From Misgurnus anguillicaudatus (Eukaryota > Chordata > Actinopteri > Cypriniformes > Cobitidae): DNA of 64,000 nucleotides. A model generated the notes under the pieces. The model was not told the origin of the DNA, did not search any database, and was given only the letters and a program-made list of their open reading frames with translations. The stretch lies in the NCBI RefSeq assembly GCF_027580225.2, contig NC_073354.2, positions 21,969,001 to 22,033,000 of the forward strand. The letters run 5' to 3'. The position numbers and the translations under genes are program-made. Below are positions 45,303 to 58,403 of the stretch, in pieces. Positions within the stretch are counted from its first letter, which is position 1, and every line of letters begins with the position of its first letter.

Positions 45303-48300
45303 GTGCAATTGGTGAATACTCTTAGTTCAATTTCTAAAGTAACAATGTTTTATTTACTAAGTCTGTAAACTTGTATTAGCAGAAACGTATGCTGTACTTC
45401 TGACTTGCTGTCATCTGGTAGCTCAGTTTATATGCACCATCTTTACCAATGTAACCACACTGGTGCTCATCTTTTACTCACATCAGTCTAAAGAGATATC
45501 ATGGAAGACCAAAATAGAGTTTCCAAAAATATAGGCAACATATGTATATTTGATGGTGTTTTAAAAATGTCTGCCCTCTTATAATGCTTCCTTTACTATT
45601 TAATATTAGGTAACACCAGTGTGAATGGATGACCTATGAATGTTAGATTTGAATGAAATACACAAGTAATGATGACATAGTTCCTGTTTTTTTATGTGGG
45701 ATTACAGTGCAAAATATTTACATAAACTTTCTTCGCATCATCTTTTACAGATAATACAAAAGCTTTGATGACTGGGTTGCATTCATTGGTTAATGTTTAA
45801 TACGTTTAACAGTGTACATGTACTGTAAAAGGTATAACAATTCTACATTTGTATGGATATATCAATATATAATGCACCACATTAAGATCTGTTCCATAGG
45901 ACAAATACTTTTCTACTGGGCAAAATTAATTGAGTTGTCAATGCTTTTGCTTAATCATTTTAAATTGTGCTTTAAATTGAGATAATTGAGTTTAATTTGA
46001 TTTAATTGCATTTTAGTTCTGAACAATTATGAACAATTTGTGAACTGTAAAGGAACTACATTTACTCTCTAATTATATGTCAGTTCTTAATAAAGTTTTC
46101 TACTTGCATGCATTAGAGGGCAGTATAACTTTAAAAATGGAGACATGAAAATAATTTGTTTTGACTGACATTATGCAAAATGGATCAAGTTAACAGGATG
46201 TAAGCTACATGCATGAAACTCATGTCCGTATGTAAACCCACAAAATCAATAATAAAGATTTTAATCCAAACACCTATAATCAATAAATGCTGGTCGCTTA
46301 ACCAAAAAATATAAAAAGCAAGTTCACAGTAAATATCACTTATAATATAATTTTTATGTAAATAAATGAATGACTAATCCAAACAAACTAGGCTGTTTAT
46401 CTGTATTCATTTCAAAGATTACAGTTTTTTATTTTCTGGTAAATAATAATATGATAAATAATAAATGAAAGCGATGACTACTGTAAATATCTAGGGCAAA
46501 CATGTTTCAACTGATCTTGAAAAGGGAAAACTATTTAAACCCACATTATGTTAACACTGTTAATCATAAAAGTTATTGCAAAGATTTTGTCTATCAAACT
46601 TATTAAAGTCAGTTTCGGGCTGTCATTTAGCTGGAAATCAAGAGCTGTGTTTTGGCTTGAGCTGAAGATGATATATTACGGTGTCAAATTATGTAACGTC
46701 TTGCAAAATATTTTTTTTAAGGGTTGTACGAAATGAAATGTAAGCTTAAGGACTTAAAAAGTAGCCCTATTTAGATAATATAAGCCTTTCATCCTAACAT
46801 ACCAATGGTCATTTACAAAATATTAACCACAGTTATGCAAAACTGTACCACAGTTGTGTTGCAATCCACACCACAAGACCTGACATGTTTTGAGAGGAGA
46901 AAGCAAAGGATAATTATATTTTTTAGTTAAAATGCAATATGAGATAAATTCCTGTCCACCCACATCACAGTTAAAAACAAATTAATTCAGAAGTCGTAAA
47001 TTAGGGTTATCAGTAAGATATCACGAGGTCTAGATTATGAGAGAACAACAAAACAGACAAACATAAAAGTCTTGGTGTATGAGACTGCCAAATGATTCTT
47101 TGGCCTTCACTGTGGTCCTCCAGTCAGAAGCAAAACACACTATAAATTCTCATAATGTTGCCATGATGCTGACAGATGGGAATAAACTAATCAGAAACAT
47201 TTTTAAAAATGTGACCTTAATCCTGGAGAACCTAAGAACCCTTTTTTATCAATTAACATTGGCAAAATTTGACCCATGGGTTCTCCAGGGATTAAGTTAT
47301 TGTTTCTTTTTTAATTCAAAAAGAAAGTGTCACTCCCGAGGACAATGTTACTGCTCTGGTGCCGTTTGTTCAGTTCATGGGATTAAGATCTCACATTCTT
47401 CATAGGTATCTAAATAACACAGTAGATTACTGTTTTGTTCATTTCATTTGCTTATCAGTAATAAGAAGGACTCAAAGGAAAGGATAGAAGCTTTAGACCA
47501 TGGTCAATATCAAGGAGTTAAGAAAGGGTTTTTCAATTTTCGAAAGTAATTGTCATGTGTTGTTATCCCAATAAAGGTTTTTGCAAAATTAATTTTAAAA
47601 ATCAAAACTGAGTTCATTGTGTGTGTGTCTGGGGCACCACCCAAACGAGTGTGTATGTACGTTAGTAAATTTGTTAAAGCATGTGACTTGAGGCTGAGCT
47701 CTAATTTCAGTTTCAGATCTGCCTTGGGGCGCAGCACTGTGCGCCCCAAACCCTCCCATTTATGTTGTAAATGAATCAATATTGGTTTTTCATGTTCTTG
47801 ACATCATGTGATTGGATTGTTCTCAGAGTCTCATAACTGCACTAATTGTCATGTAACTACCATTTAGTGCAGAGAGAAAGAGACAGAGACAAAAACATTG
47901 ACAGCACAATTGAGTTTCAATTGCAACAAACCACCATCACTGTGATCAATGTTTGCATTTCATCCGCTCATTTGCATTTTAAAGGGCACACCCAAAAACG
48001 ACACATTTTGCATGCACCTACAAAGTGAGGATTTTAACATGCTATAATAAATTATCTATGGAGTCTTTTGAGCTAAAACCTCACATACGCACTCTGGGGA
48101 CACCAAATATTTATTTTACATCTTAATAAAAATCTCATAATATGACCCCTTTAAGAGGCTTTGACCAGATCGACCAACGGAGTCAAAGTATTGCTGTCTG
48201 TGTGCTCCACCACTTCTTATGGTAAACGGAGTTCACTGGGAGAAAAAAATCATTCATTCAACTGCTTCATGTGATGTTAAACATGTAAAGTGATGCATGG

Positions 48301-49675
48301 TCTCTGTTCTCTTCACACATAAACACATTTGAATTTGCATGCTAGTCTTGTAGGTTCATGATTAAAAATGAACATGTGAGTGAAAACAATTAGTATGAAA
48401 AACTTAAAGTGACGGATAATAATTGAATAAGACAGGATTTTTACAACGCTGTTCATCAAAAAAATGATGGAGATTTAAAAAGTCTATCGCAACCTGGTGT
48501 GTGTGTGCGCGATGGTGTGAATGAATGATTACCTTGATTAGTTCATTACTGATAATAAACCCACATTACACTCAAATCTAAAGATTCATATACATATATT
48601 TCATGCTTTAGTTGACTTCAACAGTAACATTTTCAGCATTTTAGCTATGTATCAGGTGAAGATGTATCATATGATACATCTTCACATGATAAATCTATTT
48701 ACAGTCCTGCATTACTACAATTAAAGACTAAAAGAAGTAAGAATTTAACATAATGTCCACTCCATTTATTTATATCTTTATTTGCCGTGTAATGTGTGTC
48801 AGCTGGTTATACTCGTAAAATGTTGCCACTTTTTATGTGTCTCTTTATTCTTCCAAGGTGAACTATCAGGTTCCAAATGATGTGTTTGGATGACATATCT
48901 GACAAAGCTTATGGAATTTTAAGAATAATCTCAGACCAAAAATGAAAAACATTTTTTTGTGGCAGAGGACATTCATTTTCCAGTATGTCCATTGAAAAGA
49001 ATGAAGCCTTAAAAGTGGGACATTGTCTTCTTCTAGATGTTATTGCATAGCTGGTCTGTTACTCACCTTCTGAATGAAATATGAAGTGTGCTCCAGCTCT
49101 CAAAGCTCATCACTCTGCATTTCAGGTAGCACAGACTGTGTCGTCTCTGAAGACCAACTCGTCCTGGAGAGTTCTTTCACTGTCTGTACTTGAACCTGCC
49201 ATTAAATCCAGCTCATTTTCTTCAAGAGCTCCAACATTCCCACTCTATTACTTTGTCCACAAAGGTGAGTCACACTTTCTATTCAGCCAACCAACCAACT
49301 GTTCCAATCAAAGCCACTCATATGAACTCTTTATTAAAAGCTACCAAGCAGCTCACCAAAACTAGTACATTTAATTTACCATATATTACTGATTGATACA
49401 TCCTAGCGAGCAATTTTGCGTTTAAAACACGTCTAATGGCCATTCAAACACAGCCCAGACGTCTGAAAATTTAATAGATGTCTAACCATATATAGCCCAA
49501 AATAAATAATATTGAACCAAACACCATATAATCACTTTTTGTTTTGCTTACATGATGTAATATCATACACCTCGCAAGTTAATTTGGCAAAAACAACATG
49601 TAACCAAATTCAAGGTTAGTTTTAGCTAGAAGTCGGTTAGCCAAACTATATCGTCTATAAATGACTGCTATACAG
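45303..49675. other. Intergenic, no gene supported
   Basis: AT-rich. It contains a small inverted repeat around 47219-47297 (cctggagaac ... gttctccag) and a partial MITE at about 47926-48155. A stretch at 49125-49263 lies between AG and GTGAG and could be a non-coding exon, but nothing else supports this. Confidence 0.4.
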
Positions 49676-49931
49676 TATACTACCCTACAAAGCCAAAGCG
49701 CAGTAACTACGCATTTGGTCAAAATTGAGTTAAGGGTTAAAATAGGCTTTGTGAGATCTGTTGTGTCTTGTGACAAAGTCTCCTGGTTTAATTTTGTCCC
49801 ATTTCAGAAAAAACCTGTGTGCCAAAATTGCAGTAACATGTTTGACTGGCTGGTGTAAAAAACTTTAAGGGCATTTTTCTCGGTTTCAGTGTTTGCGTAG
49901 TTACTGCACTTAGCCTTTGTAGGGCAGTATA
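49676..49931. mobile_element. MITE, about 256 bp
   Basis: The ends TATACTACCCTACAAAG and (inverted) TATACTGCCCTACAAAG continue as inverted repeats for about 37 bp, including 'gcagtaactacgc'. Confidence 0.8.
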
Positions 49932-49999
49932 GTTAAATGACGGCTTTTGCTTAATGGGATAAAATGCTTCACAAAGACCTTGTGACAACCCACAACGGT

Positions 50000-50287
50000 T
50001 AAAGCAACACTATGTCGTTTTTTTACTTTTAAATAATGTCTCTAAAATTATTTCAGTGATAGAACACCTTTTAACTGGACAAATTGTACTGTTGCTGCAA
50101 CCTGAGCAGCCTTCTAGCTGCTACAAGCACACTCTGAAAGTGGCGGTGGAGGGTAGAGCACACAGCCCCGCCCCGCCCCTCCCCCTGCCTGCAGAAGCGT
50201 GTCTGATACCAGGCACTGTTGCGCTTTTCAACAACATGGGGGAGCTGTAAGTCATTTTTACATGGAAACTACATAGTGTTGCTTTAA
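50000..50287. mobile_element. MITE, about 288 bp, with TTAAAGCAACACTATGT ends
   Basis: The inverted ends TTAAAGCAACACTATGT and ACATAGTGTTGCTTTAA match exactly. The interior is GC-rich near 50165-50190 (ccccgccccgcccctccccc). Confidence 0.85.
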
Positions 50288-51703
50288 ACCCTGAATCAGA
50301 CAGACGAAGGTGAAGCTGTATTAAATATTTATATTCAGGTTCCATCAGTGATGCATTAATTGTTATAGCGTTAGTTTAAGTATTGTATTGTATTATGTTT
50401 TACTGTGTAGTGTACTTGCTAATCATGGTTTTAACAAAATAAAATAGGTTTTGGCCTCAAGAAACAACCTAGACCTTTAAACATGGTTTATTTTTGCACT
50501 CCAAGACACATTTTATTCTCAACTGTTACCTAGCTCCAGACCTTTATTTAGTTCAGAACATCCTTTGTCTCATTTATTTTCTTCCCTTGTAAAGCTGACA
50601 ACTGAACAAAGGTTCGTGAGCTGACTTTGCACTTCAGTAAGTTTATGGGAGTGTATGTCATTTATAAGCGGTTGATGTTTTTTAAGGCCCAAATGCTCTT
50701 TAGCTTGAAATTGAATTAAGGTTTTGCACTGACCACTACAGGAAATTCAAGAGGCATATCATAGTCTTTATTCACTTAAATTACGGGTTCCTCGAATATA
50801 AAAACGTGTGTGTTTTAATACTTTATATATATATATATATATTGAGTTGTTTCTTATTTAAATGATAAAAATTTTTATTTTTCCTACAATCTCTGAGAGC
50901 AGAGACTGGATTTGAATTTAACAACGAAACATCAGGCAACTATAGGATGTTTAGTTTTTGACTTAGAGGATACAGCCAAAACATTCTTAAATCTTTAAGC
51001 TTTTTCTTCAACACCTCTTATGTTTCTACTGTAGTGTCTATTTTGTCTGGCCTGAGATCAGTATGTCTGGTAGACCTGTTTAAACTCAGGTACTGGGCCA
51101 CAGCCATGGAACACTTAATGTTCCTGCAGCTTTGTTCAGCCTACCATATTTCCATAAACACACATTATTGTTCAGAGGTGCTAATGCTTAAACTGTATTG
51201 CGTACCACTGGCTTTAGTTTAGAACGAAGGTGTTGAACATTTTACGCCGTTTAGCGACATGAGCAAAAGGCTTAGGAATGGTAAATGGAAGTTTACTTAA
51301 AGAAATTCATACAGCGCTACAAAGAGAAACTGTTTACAAATTAGATTTAAGCTGTTAGTCAGAGCTCATACCCTGATTTTCAACACTTTGTTTTCAACAA
51401 CTTTAAGCATTGTACAATGAAACGGCTTTCCATGCACAGATGATTCTTTCATGGATGGGCAGGAGTTTTAATTAGTCGGCATGACTAATGGAAAGAGTGA
51501 GCTCAATAAATGGATGGTAGAAGGCATGTCTGTTCACTCGTGCCATTGACCTGATGGCAAAGCAAATTTTTATTGCCTTTTTGATTTAGTGAATATTGTG
51601 TATTTTTTGTAAATGTTATGCATTTACTTTAATTAATAGCATTAATGTTTGCTAGTATTGTTTGAATTAACTACCTTGACTAATTTAGCCTTGACTGATT
51701 TAA
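50288..51703. other. Intergenic, no gene seen
   Basis: AT-rich with a (TA)n run at about 50822-50841. No supported gene. Confidence 0.45.
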
Positions 51704-51918
51704 TGGTGGTTTCCCGGACAAGGACTAGCTTATGCCAGGACTAGTTCGTTTAATTTGGAAGTATAACTAGTTTTAACAAACATGACCTACTAAAAACATT
51801 ACTTTGAATTTGTTACTCAGAATTTGTCAGTGCAAGTTGTTTTCAGTTTGTACAGCTCTTACATTTATTTTATTTTCGTCTAGAACTAGTCTAATCCCTG
51901 TCCGGAAAACCGCCCCTT
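51704..51918. mobile_element. MITE of the GGTTTCCCGG family
   Basis: Matches 27546-27786 along its length, with inverted ends 'tggtttcccggacaagga' and 'ctgtccggaaaaccgcc'. Confidence 0.7.
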
Positions 51919-51937
51919 AGTCTCTATTTAAGTCTAT

Positions 51938-53175
51938 GGGCCCTATTTTAACAATCTGAAATGCAATTGTGAAGCACAAAGCGCAAGTGACTTTTTGGGC
52001 AGATCTTGGGCGCTGTTGCTATTTTCCCGGCGGGAGAAATAACTTTTGCACCAGGCGCAAATCAATAATGGGTTGGTCTGAAGTAGGTTCATTATTCATA
52101 GGTGTGGTTTGGGCGTAACGTAAACCAATCAGAACACTATCCAACATTCCCTTTAAACGCAAGGGCGCAAGTTCCATGGCAGGTTGCTATTATTATGACG
52201 GATTTACCAGGCGCACGCCATGAGCGGTTCACAGCCGAGGAGACCCACGTTCTTGTAAGAGCAGTCAAAGACAGAGAAGTTGTTTTGTATGGGGCTAGGA
52301 GAAACCCGCCCAAATCAGTGTAGGTTAAACAGGCGTGGGAGGAAATAGCCACAATTGTCTCATCAGCTAGCATCCCCAGGACGTCAGGAGACGGGGAATC
52401 CCAAGCTTGCCGGCATAAATCGGGCACGCTGTGTAACGGGAGGTGGATCTGCCTCTACTCAGGACCTGACGCCAGCAGAGGACATCGCTGCGTCCAGCCT
52501 CACCGCTGAAAGGGTTTGGGGGCTTTGAAAATCGGATACAAGAAACGCAAGCAAAGTCCAACCCCAAAGTACACTTACAAATCAAGTTCATATACATTAA
52601 GGTTTCTTATGAAAACATTTTAATTATTATTTACATAAAGTAAACGTAATACAGCCACACAACAAACTTATGAAAAATATTTTAATCGTTATTTTCATGA
52701 GAATTTTTTAACGCAGCCACACAATAAATAAAAACTCTCACCACAATGCTCACCACAATGATTTCCCTTATCTCATGTGTTAATATTTTTTATTGTAACA
52801 ATTTATGATTTGCAAAAATAACTGTTGCATCTGTGTAGATTAGATAAGCAAAGTGTGTGCGCGTTGTGCACTGTATACATTATGGTCAAGCATGCGCCCT
52901 TAAAATAGCATAATGAACCACGCGCAACGCGCCACTGACTAGTTTTTTTTTGCCAGTGGCGCAATTGTTTTTTGAAACTGCAAAATAGCATCAGGGATGA
53001 TTTGCGCCAGAACACACCTCCTTTTTTGCGCTGAACCGCCCAGGGACCGCAAGTTCATTCCCTAGTTTGCCGACGTGCGTCTGTGGAGGGAAAAACCCGC
53101 TGTGCGCCGGTGCAAAATACGAATGATACATGCGTCACTGACAAAGTCAATTGCGCTGGGTGCAAGATAGAGCCC
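51938..53175 (+). mobile_element. PIF/Harbinger-type relic, about 1.24 kb
   Basis: The ends GGGCCCTATTTTA and (inverted) GGGCTCTATCTTG are flanked by TAT on both sides (51935-51937 and 53176-53178), fitting the 3-bp duplication of PIF/Harbinger elements. It encodes a broken Myb/SANT-like protein (52193-52540). Confidence 0.7.
52193..52540 (+). pseudogene. Harbinger Myb/SANT-like DNA-binding protein remnant
   Basis: The frame from 52195 reads RFTAEETHVLVRAV, then LYGARRNPPKSV, the start of the Myb/SANT-like domain found in the second protein of Harbinger elements. It is cut by TAG at about 52321. The same frame then continues with VKQAWEEIA and, after further damage, with family-like STQDLTPAED text in another frame. 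The protein is not functional. Confidence 0.65.
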
Positions 53176-53198
53176 TATGTCTTAGATTAAGCTTATTA

Positions 53199-53400
53199 CA
53201 CTCTAAAAAATACTGGGTTATTTTCAACCCAGCGTTGGGTCAAAAAGAGTCGAGCCCAGCTGCTGGGTTGAAATGAACCCAGAAAATGTTTATATTTGAC
53301 CCAACAATTGGCTAAAATAACCAAGCATTTTGGCTTGAAACAACCCAGCATGGGCTAAATTACCCCTCATCCTAAACCTTACCCAGCATTTTTTAGAGTG
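53199..53400. mobile_element. MITE, about 202 bp, with CACTCTAAAAAAT ends
   Basis: The ends CACTCTAAAAAATACTGGGT and (inverted) CACTCTAAAAAATGCTGGGT flank repeated 'aaccca/tgggtt' motifs. A relative is complete at 60106-60350, and a left-end fragment lies at about 13418-13490. Confidence 0.85.
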
Positions 53401-53463
53401 TATGGCACAGACTGTCTCCACTAACCCACGCCATTTGTAAGCCATCAGAAGATATCAGTTAAG

Positions 53464-54008
53464 CAGTGGTTTTCACACTTTTTCAGCCTGTGGCCCCCAT
53501 TGTGTGCGGTGCATCCCTTTGTGCCCTCCTAAAAAATTCTAAAACTTAACATTTGAATTAAACAAAACATTAAAGGAACCGTATGTAAGAAATTTGTATC
53601 AATTAATCATAAAATGGCCCTGATATGTCACTAGACATTAAGAAATCATTTTCATTTCAAATACTTATATCACTGACAACAGTGGTCCGGCCAGTATATT
53701 GTCATTTAAAAAGTGGAGTTGCAGCCCTCAACTGATGTTTATGTTGTCATTTTGTGTATTGGCCACCAGTTGTTTTGATTGCAGTACCAGTTTTAGCCAC
53801 AAGTTTTGTGATTGCAGTACCGGTTTTGGCCACAATCCTACATACTGTATCTTTAAATTATCCAATGTTGTGCTACTGGTTAGTAGTCTTATTTTCTGAG
53901 GTTTAATCATTTATGATAAATTAATGTAATGTATAAAATGTCAAAAAACTGGGGCCCTCTTGGCACAATCTCCCAAGGGGGACATGGTGCCCAGTTTGAG
54001 CACCACTG
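53464..54008. mobile_element. hAT-type MITE containing a nested MITE
   Basis: The ends CAGTGGTTTTCACACTT and (inverted) CAGTGGTGCTCAAACTG match the common hAT terminus. Between 53572 and 53858 sits a complete copy of the MITE family that is split at 21097-22470. Confidence 0.75.
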
Positions 54009-56554
54009 AGTTAAAGCATATCACTTTTGCGGTATTGCTATGTACAATTTAAACTGAAGGAGGTAAATGAATAGTTCACGCCAAAATCATAAGTAGGGAA
54101 TGCACAAATAAAGTTTATTGCTTGAATGCACCCTAAATTACGTTAGAAGAACGCATCAGCCAAATGTGTTAAAGTCATATAAATAAAACACAAAAGGAGC
54201 ATCAGTCTCTATTTACTTTAACAGTAGAAATAAAAGACCAACCTCAACATTCCTAAACATCTTTTCCATGGAAAAAAGACAGTCATGTAGGCTTGGATCT
54301 ACACAGGCTGAGTAAATGATAACAGATTTTCCATATTTGGGTGAACTACTCCTTCAAACTAAATAATGGACACTAGGGGGTGGTTTCCCAGATAGGGCTT
54401 ATCCTAGTCCCAGACTAAAACGCATGTTTGATCTGAATAAAAAAACATCTAATTTAAAACTAATTTGAGCTCATTAAAAAACATCTTGCACTGACATATT
54501 TCACCTATATCAGTGCCATTGTTTTAGTCCATGGTTTGTTTGTAAAAACTACTTAAATGTCCTAGTATAACTAAGGCAATGATCAGGCATAGATCTGACA
54601 CTGAATGAGTAAGATGACCCAATTTTGAGATTAAAAAGCAACACATATGTGCAGAACAATATTTTACTTTCTTTCATTTTTAGTGTGCAAACATTTCCAT
54701 TGCATGCACACTACTGAAGAAGACAGGCCATGCAGTCAATAAATCAGCTTCGTCTCCTGCAGTTCCGTGTCATTTCTATTGATCAAATTCACAACCTGTA
54801 GTAAAAGGCAAAGTGTTTTTTCATCAGGCCTTTTTAACTTGGAAGCAGCTCATGCTTAACAAGAGCCATATTGGATAGAATGCCGGCCAGTGATTCTTGC
54901 AAAAAGATTTTTTTATCTCGCCTTGTTCTTTCAACCAAACACCAAAGATTGAAGTCGAGTAATAATCAGAATAGATCATTTATTTTATTTTAAATATGAA
55001 ATATATTATGTGAATAATGTTGAAACTTTGCATGTCTGAGCTCGACAAACAGATGTGATTGTATTAGCATATTGGTTCTCTTTAGTTCACACAGTTCTTG
55101 CACATTAGTTTTGATATGACTGCATGATCTGCAGCCTTTCTTTTTTTCTTTATAAATGATTAACTCACAATTTCCATCGGTTCCTGGAAGATTGACTCTG
55201 ACAGGTTTTTTTAACTAATGCACGTGCTACCATAACCTAAGTATTAAACTGAAGAGGAAAATCTGTTCGGCTGAAGTAATGACACATTCCAAACTGCTTT
55301 TAACAGCAGGAAGAATACATTTTGACCAAGACTTTTTGGCATTTTATCCTTGTTGAAATGGACAAGATGTACCGATGCAAGCACCTGGTTTCCTTTATGC
55401 TTTTCCTGACCTAATATTTTAGGTTAAATAGGCTGCATCTGATCACAGTGGAATATATTAAGCAGGTGAACCGAAAATGCCTAAACCAAATGACTAATGT
55501 TGTACTTTGTGTATAGGCACAGAGTCAGTAGTTCCTGTAGTAAAAGATATAAAAGGCAACACTATGTATGACATGGGGCCCCTGCAGTACATTTTAGGTT
55601 GACAGGTTGTTTCCAATAATTTTGGGATTGAAAACTGATAAAAGGGGGGTCATTTTGTAAATTATGGATTTAATTGTGGAGTTGCTGTTAACAGGTTTGT
55701 GAATTTCCAGTCATGCACCTGTGAACTTTTCAAAAAATTTACCTGTGAAAGGACATTTTGTGCTTTGATTTAAGCAAGAAAAGCCCTCGCTTTTAAACTT
55801 TCATTCCAGCACCATAAGATGGTCAGAAATAATACCAGTCTTCTTTGAAGTGCGCCCCCGCCCCCAAGATCAGGTCTTTGACATCACTAACTCATTTAAT
55901 GTCTACGCAAATAACCCTCACCTTCTTGAAGTGTTAGGCTCTGATGGTGTTGTAATAAACTGGATTCATGGTCATCTGGTATTCCGACTGTGTGGACCCT
56001 GAAAGGATTTCAATTCACGATCGACAAAACATCTGCTGTTTTGATAAAAACCCTATTGGCTCATGACCACATTGTTTCGTTGTTGACTGGCGAATGAGTG
56101 AAAGCTGAATTTTGATTGTGGTTAAAAATGTGACCCTATCTGTGAAAACCCATCCAAAGTCATTTTTTTGTGTTCACTGTTTTCTACATGAAATCTATGT
56201 AAGAACATTCTGTGAAAATATAACCTTGATATCATTTGTGGGGGGTGGTCTAAAGCTATTTCATGTATTCTGACTTATTAACACTGTTTTATCTATCTAC
56301 TTATTGTCTACTTATCCGTATATGTACATATATTTTATGTTTTAATCCCCATAAAACTGTAAAAAAAATCTTACATGCTATATAATATATCCTCTAGCAG
56401 TGGTTTCCAACCTTTTTAGCCCTAAGTACCCCCACAGCCCTATTAGTAAGGCTCAAGTACCCATTCATCAAAACTAAACCAAATTTGTGTTTTAAAGACA
56501 AATCATTAGTAATAATTAATTAATTAATTAATTGTAAACATTAATGTAAAAATC
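54009..56554. other. Intergenic, mostly unique sequence
   Basis: A partial GGTTTCCC-family MITE lies at about 54374-54590 and an (AATT)n run at about 56516-56534. The middle (54600-56100) shows neither repeats nor coding frames and could hold regulatory sequence. Confidence 0.35.
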
Positions 56555-56725
56555 ACTGACTGATGAAGCATGTTTATTTCAACAAACCACCATCTTTGTG
56601 ATCCAAAAACGGCACGTTTTTGCTCATGCTATAATTAATTATCTGTAGGGTGTTCACATACGGAATCTGGGAACGCCAAAGACTTATTTTACAAATTAAA
56701 AAATGTCATCATATGACCCCTTTAA

Positions 56726-57303
56726 GGGCCAGATTTACTAACAGCTTGCGCAAACCATCATTTTGGCGTTAAATAACGACTGAACTTACTAAAGACACGC
56801 AGTATATTTAGCTCTAAAAAGGTGTTATTTTTGCGACCTTATTGCATATGCATTTGTAGAAGTTTTCCTTTTAGAAGCAACATTAATGGGAGGAGAGTAT
56901 TACATTTTGCCAGAGGAACATACTTTTTAAATATAGTTTGCCAAGCCATGATATGTTTAATTTGCTGGAGAAAATAGGAGGAGAAGTCACAAGGAGAAGT
57001 CAAATCAGGTGTTTCAAAACTTCTTTTACACTTCATCTTTCGTCCTCTGGTTCTTCTTAGTGTAGTTTTACTTAGTTGGAATTTCACACTCTGGAGTCCG
57101 CATTTTCATTGTGATGGTCTCTTATTTGCATACTAATTTGTGCTGCTCTTAGTAGATTGCAATGGTCATTATGTAAATGTGCTTATGTCATTATTGTGCC
57201 TGTGTATTTTATTTGCGCTTTTGTAGTAAATTACACGTACATTTTCTACTCAGGCGCTTGTTTGGAATTGAGCTCTCATGTCCTTTTTTAGTAAATCTGG
57301 CCC
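56726..57303. mobile_element. Harbinger-like MITE, 578 bp, TAA duplication
   Basis: The ends GGGCCAGATTTACTAA and TTAGTAAATCTGGCCC are exact inverted repeats flanked by TAA on both sides (56723-56725 and 57304-57306). Confidence 0.85.
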
Positions 57304-57340
57304 TAAATTTACTAAAATCTCAATTTAAGTTACTGATAAT

Positions 57341-57498
57341 TAAAGGTGTAGCGGAGGATTTTCTCGAATTTTAGAAAACAACCGCCATCTCCTCTTTTTA
57401 AAAAAATGCAATTGCGCAACACTCCTGATTGACAACTAGGAGGACCAATAGTCTTGATGATCCACCCGGAAAAGAAAATCCTCCGCAATACCTTTAAA
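57341..57498. mobile_element. Short MITE, about 158 bp
   Basis: 'taaaggtgtagcggaggatttt' at the left and its near-complement 'aaaatcctccgcaataccttta' at the right. Confidence 0.75.
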
Positions 57499-58151
57499 GT
57501 GTGCAAAGAACTTAAATTATTTTGTTCAAATATAAAGAGAAACAAAATGTGTTAAGACGTTCACTATAAATACAAAAGACATCATACGGGACAAAATATG
57601 TTAGGCAAAAACAATGCAAATGTTTTTTTTGCGTCATTTGAAAATGCAATGACAGCGAGAATGAATATCATTATTTGAACATTATTTATAGTTAATAAAC
57701 TTTGTGTTATTCAGGTTTATTTAAAATAGTCAGATTGTCCTTGAGTTGGACATCGCTATTGTGTTTTGGAGCATGCAGCGCATTTACTCATGGCTAATAA
57801 TATTAATGATTAGATTAAAACTACATTTTTACAAAGTAGTCCTTTTTACAATGCTTTCCTCACAAAAATCAATCTTAGGTCAATGACTGGACAAACGAAA
57901 GACATTTTTATTAAAAGTAAACGAGATCAAAGCAAAATCTAAATATTTTCGCATACCCCCTGGAAACTCTTCACGTACCCCTGGTTGGGAAGCACTGCTC
58001 TATAGAATCAACTATTTCTGGCTCTCTCCCAAGGGTTTTTTCTCCCCTACTAGGACTTTTCCCACAGGGTTTTTCTCCTAGGAGATTTTTTTGACACCTG
58101 GGGAGTCTGCTGACATTGGCTTAACTTAGCACCTTCTTATATAAGTTACAT

Positions 58152-58395
58152 CAGTGGTTCTCAAACTGGGGGGCCGCGAGATGGTGCCAGGGGGGCCCCA
58201 GTTTTATGACATTTTTATAAAATACATTCATTTATTAAAAAAAAAAATAAGGCACTTTGTATAATTTAATGTTTTGTTTAATTAAAATGTGAAGTGTTAG
58301 AACTGTTTTTTGTCATAAATTTTCTTTGTGGGGGCCGTGATGGAATGCACCGTACAAAAAGGGGGCCGCATGCTGAAAAAGTTTGAGAACCACTG
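58152..58395. mobile_element. hAT-type MITE, 244 bp, exact 8-bp duplication
   Basis: The ends CAGTGGTTCTCAAACT and AGTTTGAGAACCACTG are perfect inverted repeats flanked by AGTTACAT (58144-58151 and 58396-58403). Confidence 0.92.
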
Positions 58396-58403
58396 AGTTA
58401 CAT

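Noticed and set aside
49081..49365. Possible exon with acceptor near 49124 and donor at 49264
   Set aside because: AG and GT flanks alone are weak evidence. There is no partner exon, no conserved protein text and no promoter, so it is mentioned only in the intergenic entry.
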